A stretch of DNA of 64,000 nucleotides. It comes from Saccharomycopsis fibuligera x Saccharomycopsis cf. fibuligera. Its lineage: Eukaryota; Ascomycota; Saccharomycetes; Ascoideales; Saccharomycopsidaceae. This document shows, in pieces, positions 1 through 11,396 of this stretch. The notes below the pieces were generated by a model. The model had not been told where the DNA came from, made no database searches, and was given only the letters and a program-made list of their open reading frames with translations. The position numbers and the translations under genes were made by a program. Position 1 is the first letter of the stretch. Each line of letters opens with the position of its first letter. Location of the stretch: NCBI GenBank assembly GCA_001936135.1, contig CP012810.1:620001-684000 (forward strand), in the 5' to 3' direction.

Positions 1-67
1 AGCTGTTACTTTCTTGAAGACCGTTAAAGAATTGATTGAAGACCCAGGTAAGATGTTGTTGGCTTAA
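1..67 (+). CDS. C-terminal end of an unidentified protein (partial)
   Basis: An open frame enters at the window edge and ends with TAA at 65-67. The last 21 residues read AVTFLKTVKELIEDPGKMLLA. Codon choice (TTG for Leu, GGT, GCT, ACC) looks like that of a well-expressed yeast gene. The tail is too short to name, and the start and rest of the gene lie outside the window. I infer a real gene end from the codon bias and from the AT-rich, T-rich 3' flank that follows. Confidence 0.6.
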   Translation, partial: AVTFLKTVKELIEDPGKMLLA

Positions 68-596
68 GCTGATGCTTGATGTTTAAGTATTGTTTACTAT
101 TATTTACATATATATAATTTAGTTTATTATTAATTATTCCTTTTTTATCTTTTATTTTACTGTTCTCTCTTAAGAGTTCTCACTTTTTTCATTTGAAATT
201 TATTATCGCTTTACAAACTCTGCACTAGCCTCCTCATCATTTTCTTTTTTATCTACATTTGGTATAACATAACTGAATTTTAGCCAAAGAAGAAGTAGTC
301 ATATGTGTCAAAACTGCTTGGTGTACTACTCTGTACTTGTCTCATCTTGATTTTATCAAGGAAGGATTAGAACGCACTTTATCGGTTGTATTAGCTCATA
401 TATTTGGTGTAAGAGAAATCAATGAAATTACACAGAAATTACACACAGTTTGCAGCCATATAGTAGATATCTTATTCAAGGCAAAGCAAAAAATAAAAAT
501 AAAAAATCAGATTAGGTACACAGCGACGAGAATATTCGTTATAAAAGAGAATAAAATCAGTGGTTAAAAAAGAAAATAATTTACAAAAAAAGAAAA
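68..596. other. Intergenic 3' flank, AT-rich
   Basis: No gene seen. TATATA and long T-rich runs follow the stop codon at 67 and are compatible with yeast 3'-end formation signals. The short open frame at 337-567 has no family features. Confidence 0.5.
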
Positions 597-669
597 TGCC
601 CTCACTCAGATTCGAACTGAGGATCGCTACATTACTAGTGTAGCGCCTTACCAACTTGGCCATAAGGGC
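597..669 (-). tRNA. tRNA-Thr (anticodon AGT), copy 1
   Basis: This is a 73-nt cloverleaf on the minus strand without an intron. The acceptor stem GCCCTTA pairs with TGAGGGC and the discriminator is A. The anticodon stem CTACA/TGTAG encloses the loop CTAGTAA, giving anticodon AGT (IGU after editing). The T arm carries TTCGAAT. The sequence is the same as the tRNA-Thr genes at 11032 and 11822. The flanks differ from theirs, so only the tRNA body is shared. Confidence 0.97.
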
Positions 670-1880
670 AACTGTTGTGGGAAGTGGTTTCACACAGTAG
701 TTCACATGTATGCACATAGATAATCCCCATTAAATAGGAATATTACGCGCATGGTCATGTGATTACTGTCACTCAAATAACGTTAATTTTTGAGTTTTGG
801 AAAGCTGTCTACTTAGCGGAAACATATGAAGAACTGTTTTTAGTGAATGTTGTTTTTTTAAAAGAAACTGATAATGTGAAACCTTAGTAACAATCTCTAA
901 AAGGAGAAGAGCAACTTTACATAAGGAAGCCACTCTTGGAAATTCGCGGATATTGTAACGTGACAATCAGTCGTGTCGCGGGCGATGTATGTACACACGC
1001 AGGATGCCCTCGAAACAACTGACGACCTGGAAAGGTATTAATGAAAAAGTCAGCAGAAGTTTCGGTCAGTGTTTAGCGCAATGGCTCATAAACGATTGAA
1101 ACACCAACGCCAGTAAAACAACGCAAGTCTGCTTCTAAACCTTTAGCTTATGGTTGAGTAGTTATTTTAGACCACTACGTAGCTTTCCATGATCTCAATG
1201 CGGACACAGCTGAGATCGCACTAGTTTACCCGACCATAATTACCGGATTGGGAAACGGGGAAAGGCGCGCTGCATGAAAGCATTGTCCTGGTTTAAAGGG
1301 GAATTTGTTTATCTTTGTAGCAGTTTTGTGTGGCCAAAGTGGCGATCGCAGTGGTATTCTCCCGAAACAGATGGGCGGTGCAGACGAGCGGCGCAGCGCA
1401 GAAGGAAAAAAAAAAAGAAAAAATTGCCAAAGAAGCAAAAAAACAACAACACAGGATTACAGCGATTAATACCACTGTACTAAACAAAAAAAATACTGCC
1501 AAACCATCATCAGCATCCCTACACAGGACAGCTTCACCTGCCATCAGCTATCAGAAACACACCACTATCATAGCTGTTGCGCTCTCGTTTCTGGCTTTTC
1601 TTTGCTGAACCGCTGGGTTTCAAACATATAAACAAAATACAACATACAACATATCACACCTGCCGCTCTTTTCATTTCACCACATTCTTTCCCTTTTTTA
1701 CCCACTACAGCGTTTGTTTCATCCACTGCAAACCCCCATAGAGCATCAAAATATCCACATTTCTCAGCCGCCAAAACAACCAAGGCAAAACAACTGTCTA
1801 CTCTTTGCCATCTCACCTCCCAGCTAACCTCACCCACTGTGTCTTTCTTTCAACTACAAATATAAAACCATCTTCTCATA
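670..1880. other. Intergenic region and RAX1 promoter
   Basis: No convincing gene. A purine-rich A tract lies near 1404-1422 and a TATA-like TATAAA at about 1861, just before the RAX1 start. Overlapping short open frames on both strands between 1226 and 1837 arise from low-complexity sequence. Confidence 0.5.
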
Positions 1881-3431
1881 ATGACTACCCCAATAGCTAG
1901 CGACTCCAAAAACGAAATCGTGGTGCCTAATGTCGGCGGTACCGATATTAGAGAAACAAATAATTTGAAAATGAACCAGAATCTCAATTACGCTACTGAC
2001 AACCCTATACATGCCACTCTTACCGGATCTTCTCTTAATGAATCTTACTATTCCAGCGAAAGACTCAATCGTTTACCAACTTTGTTTGAAGTGTTGAACA
2101 AGAAAACTGAGTCACCAGTCGATTTATGGTCTTTTTACGTGTTTATGAGGGATGAACAGCATGCTGTCGACTACTTGGATTTCTGGATCGACGTCGTGAG
2201 CCATTTGGCCTTGTGTAAACAATATGTTAAAGGTTTGAGGGAAAGTGTCATGATTACTGATAAAGAAAAAAAGTTGGAAAAACTGTCCGGCAGTGACCAG
2301 CAATACGATTCCAAAAACTTGAGTGGTATTGAGCCACGCTCTAAAAATTTCGAATCATACGTTTCTGATGGCACTAGATTACCAAAAACCAATTCTATAT
2401 CATCTTCTGTATTATTAGAAGCGTTAATCAATGAAGGCGTGTTGGATGAACATAACTCTAAAAGACTCTCATCATTCCTTAGAGGTGAAGAACCAATCAA
2501 TGACCAAAGATTCAGTGAATTGTTGGACAAATTGCAAAAATCAGAGGTGGATGCTAGCACATCTGGCGATAACACCCCTGGTCCAAACCATTTGTCTGGT
2601 ATTAGTGCTGGTAACACTACTTCCCAACAAACAAATCATCCTTTAAAGCAAGTTTACCCAGAATTACAAAAAATTTATCACCGTTATTCACAATCTACTG
2701 CTTCGAATAAAAACTCAATGGTGCAATACCCATCTTTTAGCAATGCTCCACCATTACCTGATGATGTCAAAATTTCACCAGAAGATGTTGAAAAATTTGT
2801 TAATGAAGACTCTGCTGCTAATTCAAAAGTTAAAAGAGAAGATTTGAGATCTTCTTCAAGAAGAATCTTGGTGACATATTTCATTGACAATTCTGAAAAA
2901 AAATTACAATTGCCAGAAAAAATTATTAGACAAATTAGACATGCTATTGAAGTTCAAGGTAGAGATGATCCTGAAGTGTTTGATGAAGCAAGAGATTACG
3001 TTTTCCAAGCAATGGAACGTGAAGCATTTCCAAATTTCCTCAAGAGTGCTGCTTTAAATAACATTACCAACAAATCGTTCAACATTAGACTTATTGCTGG
3101 ATTTTTCTTTTATTTTGTCGCTTTTTGGGTCGGCTATACTTTAATTTTCCTTGGCTATAGCCCTAAACATGATAGAGCCACTGTCACTGTGCCTTTCTTT
3201 TTAGGAACTTATTGCTTAATTACCGCATTATTCAAGTTGGATCCAATATTATGCTTGGCAGGATATGCTGAATCCAATGCTTCTACAAACAAGTACCATT
3301 TCATCAAACTCAAAGAGCCTTACGTTAAAAGATTATTATTGCAAAGAAGTATTTGGGTGCTAATTGTCATTTGTGTTATAAGTGCTGCACTTTCTTGTCT
3401 TTTTGCTTTAGTGCCTGGTCATAGACTATGA
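1881..3431 (+). CDS. RAX1: Rax1-like RGS-domain membrane protein
   Basis: A 516-residue protein starting at an ATG. In S. cerevisiae Rax1 works with Rax2 to mark cell poles for bipolar bud-site selection. The N-terminal half carries the two ends of an RGS domain: LPTLFEVLNKK and the helix with FYVFMRDEQHAVDYLDFW at about residues 65-105, and RDYVFQAMEREAFPNFL at about 370-390. A poorly conserved linker of more than 200 residues separates them. Three hydrophobic segments follow at about 405-427, 438-460 and 490-512, as in Rax1 and unlike soluble RGS regulators. S. cerevisiae Rax1 is about 435 residues, so this one is longer, mostly in the RGS linker and N-terminus. Assignment rests on domain order and the C-terminal motif KLDPILCLAGY. 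It converges with RTC5. Confidence 0.88.
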   Translation: MTTPIASDSKNEIVVPNVGGTDIRETNNLKMNQNLNYATDNPIHATLTGSSLNESYYSSERLNRLPTLFEVLNKKTESPVDLWSFYVFMRDEQHAVDYLDFWIDVVSHLALCKQYVKGLRESVMITDKEKKLEKLSGSDQQYDSKNLSGIEPRSKNFESYVSDGTRLPKTNSISSSVLLEALINEGVLDEHNSKRLSSFLRGEEPINDQRFSELLDKLQKSEVDASTSGDNTPGPNHLSGISAGNTTSQQTNHPLKQVYPELQKIYHRYSQSTASNKNSMVQYPSFSNAPPLPDDVKISPEDVEKFVNEDSAANSKVKREDLRSSSRRILVTYFIDNSEKKLQLPEKIIRQIRHAIEVQGRDDPEVFDEARDYVFQAMEREAFPNFLKSAALNNITNKSFNIRLIAGFFFYFVAFWVGYTLIFLGYSPKHDRATVTVPFFLGTYCLITALFKLDPILCLAGYAESNASTNKYHFIKLKEPYVKRLLLQRSIWVLIVICVISAALSCLFALVPGHRL

Positions 3432-4533
3432 GCTTTTTTCACTCGCAAAGATCAAGAGCTTCCTGCCTTTCTTTGTTTGTTTGTTGCTATTTTAATTTTA
3501 ATCTCAACTACATTGTGCTACGTTATCACTTTAACTTAGCAATCATTTTCCCCTCATCAACGATCACTACCATCGCTTAAAACTCACTACAGTTTTCGAT
3601 TTCTAACCTTCTAGATTTTTAGATTTACAGTTTTTCTCTTTTTCTTTCTTTCTATTTGTGACTATTTTCTTCTTCGTCAATGTCTGTCGATAGTCTCGTG
3701 GACTAATTTCTTTAAACTTCTACACCTTCTATTATCTATTTTATATCTTTATATTGTTGTTGTTTTTTTTCTTTAGTTATTATTATTGTTATTATTTTTG
3801 TTAGACTGTCTCTTTTTTTTTTTTTTTACCCGTTTGATTGCTATTTACTTCTTGGTTTCCTAATTTTCACCTGCTTTCTGTTGTTTTTGTCTTGTTGATT
3901 TGTTTCATTTTCGCTTCTTACCCCTCTTTAGGCTTTTAGCATTTGACTTCCAACCTTTTTTAGATTTTGATGCTCTTTGCCGTCTGTTGCTCTTGTTACC
4001 TGATTTTTTCTTGTTTTTTATATATCGTTTTTGTTTTTTTGTGTCTTCATGTCGATTGATAGCACAAACTACAAGCAAAGAATCACAGCCATAATTATTG
4101 GTACCTTTATTTAATTAATAACAGTTTATTTAATTCCAGTTACAGTGATAGTATTTTTCCAGTTATAATGATGATAGTAGCAGTAATGATAATAATGGCA
4201 AAGCTGATGTCTTACTCTGTGGTTCAATTAGGTAATGTGGGCCTTTTGATACTTTTTCATTCGCATACATCGTTGCGGTCTGTTTCTTCCTGCTGTTTAT
4301 AAAGTAAAAAAAAAAAAAAGAAAAAAAAATTGCATTAATTATCAGGTATTAAACATTATAAAACTACAGTGTCGATAAAAAAAAAAAAAAAAAATAAAAA
4401 AAAACAACTAAGGCAATAGTAATAAGCAAAAACGAAATGATAATACATAGAACAGCACAAATACGCAGTATATAATTGCTCATGAAAAATCAGCACATTC
4501 CTACAGACTAAAACTGCCATAAATTTGTCTACA
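3432..4533. other. Convergent 3' region between RAX1 and RTC5
   Basis: Strongly T-rich on the RAX1 side (T tract near 3812-3828) and with A tracts on the RTC5 side (near 4377-4394), as expected for two 3' ends facing each other. The open frame at 3900-4094 is low-complexity Phe/Leu and not credible. Confidence 0.5.
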
Positions 4534-7142
4534 CTATATTGACCCTCCACTGGCATTATTCTGTCCCACTAAACCGGCCATCTCCAAGAATGCTCTTTCT
4601 TCTCCAAGACTCTTCAAATTAACTCTGTTTCTTTTTTCTGCTTCTTTTTCTTCCCATTGCCAATGGGCAATTTGCTGCTGGAATACTTCGTCACTTCCAA
4701 TACCCCAAACTTCAATCTCATTAATCAAGAACTTTTCATCATAAATTGGCGATGCTTCGATTGCTTTTGCTTCGTTACCACTACTAGCATCGCTACGATT
4801 AATTTGAAACGCAGTTCCTTCCTCAAAAACAGCACCAATTCCTGTATGTCTAAATACAGCAAATTCCAAGTTTGCATCAATTGTCAACGACACATTTCCT
4901 GGTTGATATTTTAATAAAGAATTGTTTTTAATTATTGGCTGCGAGCTGCCAAACCCAATACCACCACCTTCAGTATTAAAATATGCGTAATTAGTGTTCA
5001 TGGAACCTGTTGTTGCTGATATGGTTGTTTCGTTGGTAGTTGTAGTGTTGGTAAACTGTCTCTTGGCTTTAAATATGTTTTGCTTCGATGAAAGCTGAAA
5101 AATCATGGTTTTTCCATCTCCAAAATAATGTTTGTTGGTTTTACGCCAGGGTTGGTTAACGTAAACTCCGTAAACAACTGTTTCTCCAAGCAATTTTTCT
5201 GCCTGTAGCTTCTTTGATGTGCTAGCTGCTGAGTTGGATGGATCTGTGTTCAGTCTGTGTGTAAGCGTTAGAGGTGCAACAGAGCTATGAATTAAATTTG
5301 GGTAGTGTTGGTTAAACTTCATAAACTTGCTATTTTTCTTCAAGCCGTAAGTCAGTGGATCTACAACTTTTTTCCCCGAGATTAGAAGCAAAGATGGTGC
5401 GTTCCAATTAAAAACTCGATGCTCAAAAGACTTTAGCGAAAACCCATTTTTAGAACCAATGAATAAGCTACGGCAATTGTTTGGATTGAAGGTACATAAT
5501 GGTGTGATATTGACGTTCTCTTGTGCAAATCTTGATATTGCTGACCCTTCTGCCGCAGTGGTGGTAGTTGCATTATTCTGATTAGACTCTGAGTTACTTA
5601 ATGAAAGAAATGTTGATAATTGAGACATGTTTGGAAGCGTCATTAGTTTAGTTTTCAAAAATGCGTTTTCTGAAGTTCCCTGCAGTTCAGCAACGCCCTT
5701 GCTTCGCAAGTGTCGGAGCTTTTGAATGGGAATATATGTGAAGCTTAAAAATAAATTCTGCAAATTGAGAAGTACGTATGGTGCGGTGTTGTTAAAAAAG
5801 TTGTTAAATTCATTGAACTCAAACACCTTATCTTTGATAAGTAACTGTTTTGGGTCTGTTATTTGATAATTCACCGACTTCACCAAAGTAAATGCATTTA
5901 ATTTAAAGACATTGTACTTTTCCTTTAAGTTGTTCAGCAAATTGCGCTCAATTCGGTAGTTAATTTCACTAAATTTACTTGCTACTTCATCGTTAACTTC
6001 TCGCACTTTAGCTTCCATTTGTTTAGAGCTTTTGGTGCAGTCTCTAGATAGAAGGCTCGGCAAGTATAGTGCCTCCGCTACCGAGCCCTGCACCACAAGT
6101 AACAATGTCAAAAAGTTGAGCAAATAGGTGCACGGAACACAATAGTCACTGATATCTTCCAAAAAATTGAAGCTTGTTATTATTGGCAATTGAGACCATA
6201 CTAGCTTGGTCTCGTATATTGGGTACTTTAGCACGGCCTCACCGGTTTTTTCATTATATTCTGAAATCGGTTGGCCAAAAGAATTATGCTGTTTTGCTTC
6301 AAATTCTTTGGCTTGTTTCTCATTAATTTCAGTACTGGCTTCAATGTCGGACATTGGAGTATTAATACGATAGCATGCGGAGATACCGTCGTGAATTCCG
6401 ACAGATGCTAAAGTAACAAAAATAAGTTTAATGAAATCATAATCTCTGCCAAGAACTTTCTCCCTTTTTTTTGTAACTAAAACCAAAATTTTAATTACTT
6501 CGCCGAATTCAAAGTAGTCAAAATTTATAGGTTTTTGAACTTGAGTTGCAGTATCATTATTATCATTGACAATTGACTTTTGGTCCGAGTTTATAAAAGG
6601 AAATTTGGCAAGCTGTTTCAAAAATTTATAAAATATGCTGTAAATAACATGATCTTTGGGGATTTTTAGGAGCACATTTCTGTAAGGATTGAAAGTTAGT
6701 AAAAAGAAAAATATTGCAAAAGAAATGTATGACTTCCTTCAAATTCATTACACAAAAAGCACACTTACAGTTTATCAACATGGATCAAACTTTTGGCTAG
6801 TTCATCAAATGGTGGCTGAATTAGCCGTTCGTTATTGATGCCTCTATCTGAATCCTCCTCAGTAGAGTATCTCAGGTTTTGCTTGTCAATGATAGTGCTA
6901 TCTATCAAGTTTTCTCTCAAGCAGTATAATTCATAAGTATCGAATTGCTTCAAACAAGTCTTGATAAATAATCTATCAATCGTTGATATTGGTAAATGGC
7001 TCACCGGCTGTCTCCCATCAGCGGTCCAATGAAGTTTCAGTTGATTGAAGTGTCCATCGTTACCACCGCCACCAGAATTAGAGCTTTGACTCGGATTTGT
7101 TGCGGAATGTTGATCCACAGAGTTACTGATTGCTTGACCCAT
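4534..7142 (-). CDS. RTC5: Rtc5-like TLDc-domain protein, one intron
   Basis: Two exons: 7142-6769 and 6679-4534, giving 839 residues. The 89-nt intron (6768-6680) has donor GTAAGT, branch TACTAAC (6701-6695) and acceptor TTACAG; joining keeps the frame across a Leu codon. The last third is a TLDc domain (about residues 525-800). It contains the blocks PSLLLISGKK, a GGGIGFG loop, GNVSLTIDANLEFAVF and IEVWGIGSDE, and the tail LEMAGLVGQN, all matching S. cerevisiae Rtc5. Yeast Rtc5 acts at the vacuole and favours V-ATPase disassembly. I chose the ATG at 7142 because it gives MGQ, an N-myristoylation start shared with S. cerevisiae Rtc5. An in-frame ATG at 7319 would add 59 residues. The protein is longer than the 567 residues of S. 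cerevisiae Rtc5, through low-complexity inserts. Confidence 0.9.
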
Positions 7143-8832
7143 TGTCACATACAGGCACAACTCAAAAGGCTTTGAAAAACTTTGAGCGAAAAGAACAAGT
7201 AGGTAGCTAGTAATTTGAGTAATATTTAGCGCATAATCATCAACCAATGAAGCAGAGATAGCGTTGAATATGACTGACTTGACGCCACTTCCGTTGTTTT
7301 GAGCGCTCAGAAAGGGCATTTTATTTTTTGTATCTGTTTTTCTCTATGTACCAAAAAGACGATGAGTCCCTGTTTTTGGTGTATGCGTGCTGTCGCACAA
7401 TTAAACATCAGTGCGCGTGCTGACATTGATAAAGGATTCGTAATTCTTCAACATCTGCTACAACATTGCAACATGACATTCGGCAGGTGAGCAGCATTTC
7501 TGGTTTTTTTTCCTTTGCCAATTGAATCGAATACATGATTGTTGCCCTGAACTTTTGCTGAAGTTGCCTGTATTTTACAAGTCGATCCCATTTTCCCAAA
7601 ATAAGCAACTCAGTCATCCAGTTCAGTTTCCCTCTAGCTGTACAGTAATTATATCAAGAATAAATTGCCACCAAATACATATTGAGCCCTTATAAAACTA
7701 CAACATATTCTTCTGCTCTTGACTATTTAAGGTAACATGCAGATAATGAAAGTATAATTCACATTTTTGGTATACTCACACTATTATCATTTGATGTTTT
7801 GTGCTTTTTGTTTTTGTGGAGGGAGACATCAGAGCAGAGTATGGGTAATAAGTAGTACCACGACTGAGCATATACATCAATAAATTGCGGCATTCCTCAT
7901 ATATGCCGCACCATTAGCAAAGTTGCTTACCGAAATCATTTACCTTAAGACTTTCAGTATTAAGGGGGACCCCGCCCATGTGGTCTTCCAAGATTAGCTG
8001 GTGAGGCATCTATTATCTTCAAAGCATTTGATTTTGTGTAGCGTTGAATACCTTCCATCATTTGTCTGTCTTTTTGTTAGTATTATCTTTTCATGTGCTT
8101 CGATGTACAAATTGAGAATGAAAACGTTTTTCCCCAAACAGGAAAGGTGTATTGAAACGAGTGCTTTAAATGTAATCTTGAAACGTTATCACAGAATTAT
8201 ACTTGTTACAATAATAATAAAGTGCACAACATTATTGTCAAGTTTGTTTAAGCTACTTGAGGTGCTTATCTTATGCTTCAGATAACTGGATGATGCTTCT
8301 TTTTTCAACTTTTGCTTATGATTATGTGTGTTAGTTTTTTCAAAGCGTCTGTGAAGCTGTCGAAACCAACCATTATCCCTCCTAATAACTGTATTTGCGT
8401 TTATCTGGTAAATGGAGCAGACAGTTTAGTTTGCTACTCAGAAAGACAGAGAGGCAGCGATAGCTGGACGCGCAAAATGGACAAAACGTTTTGCGTTATA
8501 AGCTTCGGGCTAAATATTGCATTGCTGGTTTGCGCGTTTCATCGCAGCAACCGGCATAGTTTGTCGTTTCGGCGCAGAAAGAAGTGACTGGTGCATATGT
8601 TCGCGTGCAGCAACTATCACGGAAAAACCACCGCTCAAACCACACCTCATCGCCAACAATATAAAACCATAACACGTCGCCGAGTGCAGCTTAAGCTTCT
8701 ATGGGAATAGAACGGAAAAATAAAGCAGTTTGTCTTCTCTCTCACTTTATATACTTATCATTAAGCTCAATATCCAACTCGCCAGCAAGAAATTTGATTA
8801 ATACATTAAACCCATAATAGCAGTTTAAATTA
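7143..8832. other. Divergent promoter region between RTC5 and AIM6-like gene A
   Basis: About 1.7 kb without a credible gene. A TATA-like AATATAAAA lies near 8658, about 170 bp before the AIM6-like start. A GC-rich run GGGGGACCCCG near 7963 stands out from the AT-rich background. Short open frames at 8001 and 8312 lack family features. Confidence 0.45.
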
Positions 8833-10461
8833 ATGATCCAGGACATTCTCCCATCTACAATCCATGACTTCAAACAAACAGAATCCAAACCTTCGCAACC
8901 TGATAGATTTCGAGTCATAGCTAACCATAATATACGGGCTACTTTTGTGCTAATATTGGTAGTAGTGACTTCCTTGCTTTTCTATGTATCACACTTCTTT
9001 ATAGATGAGCAGCAACAATTGTCGAATCTCAATCTCTTGCTGTACTCAAGCAGAACAGCATCGTGCACATTTTTAGAAACCGCAACATACAGCCCATTTT
9101 TTGCATACGATTTATTCAATTCAGTACTACATTTCGACAAGAATTCCAAGGAAGACTATTTTTCTCTTTCTTCAAAAGAATACTTTCAGAAATACTATTT
9201 GGGTATCCGTTACAACCCTGCAAATGAGCCATTTCTAAAGTATATAAATGGGGGATCTGGAAAATTTAGTAACAAAAAGATCTACAATATTCACTCACAT
9301 AACGATTATTGGAGACCCCATCCATTATTTGATGCTTTGGAGAGAAATTTCAAAAGCGTGGAGGCTGATATCTGGTACCTTCCTTCACGGCTGCTACAAG
9401 CTCAGTGTCACAATAACCGCTTAGACTCGAATAACAATATAAGTGACACAACACCAATAGAAATACCGCCAAATCATAAGCAAGCAGAACTTTATGTGGG
9501 GCACCAGAGACATCTTTTGTCAAAGTATAGGACCATCAGTAGCCTTTACATAAACTTTTTGAAAGAGCTTTTGGACAACATTAATACTAAACCGGGGTCA
9601 TTTAATGAAACTCGAGGCGTTTACTACAACTTCCCTGAAGAATCGCTCAACTTCATCATTGATATTAAAACTAAGGACTCATACCTAGCATACAAATTAC
9701 TTCTTCAAAAATTGAATCCTATTCAGCAATATCTTAGCTTTTATGATTTTGCGGAACGAAAGTTTGTTGAAAAGCAAGTTACAATAATCTTATCAGGTAA
9801 CATTCCATTGAAAGAGATACTAGCCCAAGACGATGTGTATGCAACTTTGAATCAGGGGAAAAGGTATATTTTCGTTGACGTTGACATTATTGAAGAGGCA
9901 GAAAAGCTTGATAAAACAGAAGATAGAGCTTTTAAAGAACAGCAGCTCTCTCAAATAAGCGTGTTGGCTTCTACAAGTTATGATAAGCTTCTTCTCAAGT
10001 CAAGAACAAACTTTTACAATATTGAAGGGGTAAATCATAATGTGATTGACTCTGATAATCTCTATTCGGGTGGGCTTTTGAGCAAAGGTCAACTCAAATA
10101 TCTTAATCATAGTTCTTATTCTATCAAAAACATCAATCTGCAACAAGCAAAGAATGATACTATAAAAACTAGAATATGGGGTATTCCGGAATTTCATTAC
10201 TCTCATAGATTCTCACGCAGCACATCCCGAGGAAACTACTCATCATTTCTCCAGAAAGCCTCTATTTATTATAAGTACTTTGTGGAGAAGGCAGTATATG
10301 TAATTAGTGGTGGCATTAGTACAGATAAAGAGGCCCAAAAAGTAGATGCCAATTTATGGAAAGATTTAGTAATTAACGGCGGTATTAGTATGATTAATAT
10401 TGACGATTTAGATTTCGGAATGCGTGTCTATGATGAGATAATGGATATTACGAACCAATAA
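8833..10461 (+). CDS. AIM6-family phosphodiesterase-like membrane protein, copy A
   Basis: A 542-residue protein from an ATG. A short cytosolic N-terminus is followed by one membrane segment at about residues 36-57 and a large domain, presumably lumenal. The domain matches S. cerevisiae Aim6, a member of the PLC-like/GDPD TIM-barrel superfamily. The signature IHSHNDYWRPHPLFDAL followed by SVEADIW sits at about 153-180. Further blocks are LYVGHQ, NFIIDIKT, VTIILSGN, RYIFVDVD, KTRIWGIPE and INIDDLDFGM. In related enzymes the His, Glu, Asp and second His of such motifs bind metal and phosphodiester; activity here is inferred only. The Aim6 function is unknown beyond a mitochondrial-inheritance screen. 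Longer than S. cerevisiae Aim6 (about 390 residues). A paralogue lies at 16746. Confidence 0.85.
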   Translation: MIQDILPSTIHDFKQTESKPSQPDRFRVIANHNIRATFVLILVVVTSLLFYVSHFFIDEQQQLSNLNLLLYSSRTASCTFLETATYSPFFAYDLFNSVLHFDKNSKEDYFSLSSKEYFQKYYLGIRYNPANEPFLKYINGGSGKFSNKKIYNIHSHNDYWRPHPLFDALERNFKSVEADIWYLPSRLLQAQCHNNRLDSNNNISDTTPIEIPPNHKQAELYVGHQRHLLSKYRTISSLYINFLKELLDNINTKPGSFNETRGVYYNFPEESLNFIIDIKTKDSYLAYKLLLQKLNPIQQYLSFYDFAERKFVEKQVTIILSGNIPLKEILAQDDVYATLNQGKRYIFVDVDIIEEAEKLDKTEDRAFKEQQLSQISVLASTSYDKLLLKSRTNFYNIEGVNHNVIDSDNLYSGGLLSKGQLKYLNHSSYSIKNINLQQAKNDTIKTRIWGIPEFHYSHRFSRSTSRGNYSSFLQKASIYYKYFVEKAVYVISGGISTDKEAQKVDANLWKDLVINGGISMINIDDLDFGMRVYDEIMDITNQ

Positions 10462-10991
10462 TCTAACGCAGTTTTTTTGGTTAATTTATTTAGTTTTGTT
10501 CTAACCTCTAACATAACTGTGGCTGACACGTTTTCCCAGCAAAGTTTTTCAAATCCTATTAAATTCATATATCATTTATTGTAGACTTTCAATATGATGC
10601 ATGTGATATGGCTCGACGCCGGATGTTAAACTCTATGCCAAGAGAGGCATGCAGCACCACTTTGACATCTCCGCTGCAGCGATTGAAAAATGATCTGAAA
10701 CATGCATATGCCATCGCCATCAGGCGGTAAACATACAAGCAAACTTTACTCAAATTATATTCAAAAAGATCTACAATTATGAGGAAGCCTTTTTCAATTT
10801 CAAGATATTTTGAATTAGCTAGGAAAAGTGATATTGGAATGTTTATACTACAGTACCACCACCTCCTCACCAATTTCAAGACAAAGTTTGTAGCCACGCA
10901 GTGTTCAGTTTTTTCGGTTTTCTATTCACGCTATCTATCTTTTAACTGATGGCTGTAGGTGTTAAGCTGGCACAATTAAGAAAGAAGTGTG
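10462..10991. other. Intergenic stretch with an interrupted open frame
   Basis: Between the AIM6-like gene and the tRNA block. One plus-strand frame is open from the ATG at 10608 to 10949 except for a single TAA at 10728-10730. The first 40 codons look protein-like (MARRRMLNSMPREACSTT at the start). The antisense strand is also open here, so this could be chance. I recognise no family. Confidence 0.25.
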
Positions 10992-11159
10992 ATCTGCTCA
11001 AATTGAACAGCCAAAAATATCAAAAAACAAATGCCCTCACTCAGATTCGAACTGAGGATCGCTACATTACTAGTGTAGCGCCTTACCAACTTGGCCATAA
11101 GGGCAGAACTGACGAATCTGGTAATTTCCCCATTTGGGTTCAGGCCTATGAGATTTATA
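10992..11159. repeat. Left arm of a 168-bp inverted repeat carrying tRNA-Thr
   Basis: Matches 11767-11934 in reverse complement over the full 168 bp with only a few differences, near the inner end. It includes 40 bp beyond the tRNA 3' end and 55 bp beyond the 5' end, so the duplicated unit is larger than the tRNA gene. Confidence 0.92.
11032..11104 (-). tRNA. tRNA-Thr (anticodon AGT), copy 2
   Basis: 73 nt, no intron, same sequence as the copies at 597 and 11822. Anticodon loop CTAGTAA. It lies within the left arm of the inverted repeat. Confidence 0.97.
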
Positions 11160-11295
11160 CAGTTTTGTAGAGATCCAGATCAGCAAAATTTTTAAAAAAC
11201 TTAAATACTTTTTAGAAATGACATAGCTGCGCATGCTTTGAAAAATAGCTAATTCAAAACCAAAACCCACAAAAACATTTAAAAAAAGAATGTGA

Positions 11296-11377
11296 CGACA
11301 ACGGCAGGACTCGAACCTGCGCGGGCAAAGCCCAAAAGATTTCTAATCTTTCTCCTTAACCGCTCGGACACGTTGCC
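11296..11377 (-). tRNA. tRNA-Ser (anticodon AGA)
   Basis: 82 nt, no intron, with the long variable arm of class II tRNAs (TTGGGCTTTGCCCGC region). The anticodon stem AAAGA/TCTTT encloses TTAGAAA, giving anticodon AGA. Acceptor GGCAACG pairs with CGTTGTC, discriminator G, the expected tRNA-Ser identity base. It is nearly identical to the S. cerevisiae tRNA-Ser(AGA). It sits in the spacer between the two tRNA-Thr arms. Confidence 0.97.
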
Positions 11378-11396
11378 AATTACAGCATTGTGTTGC

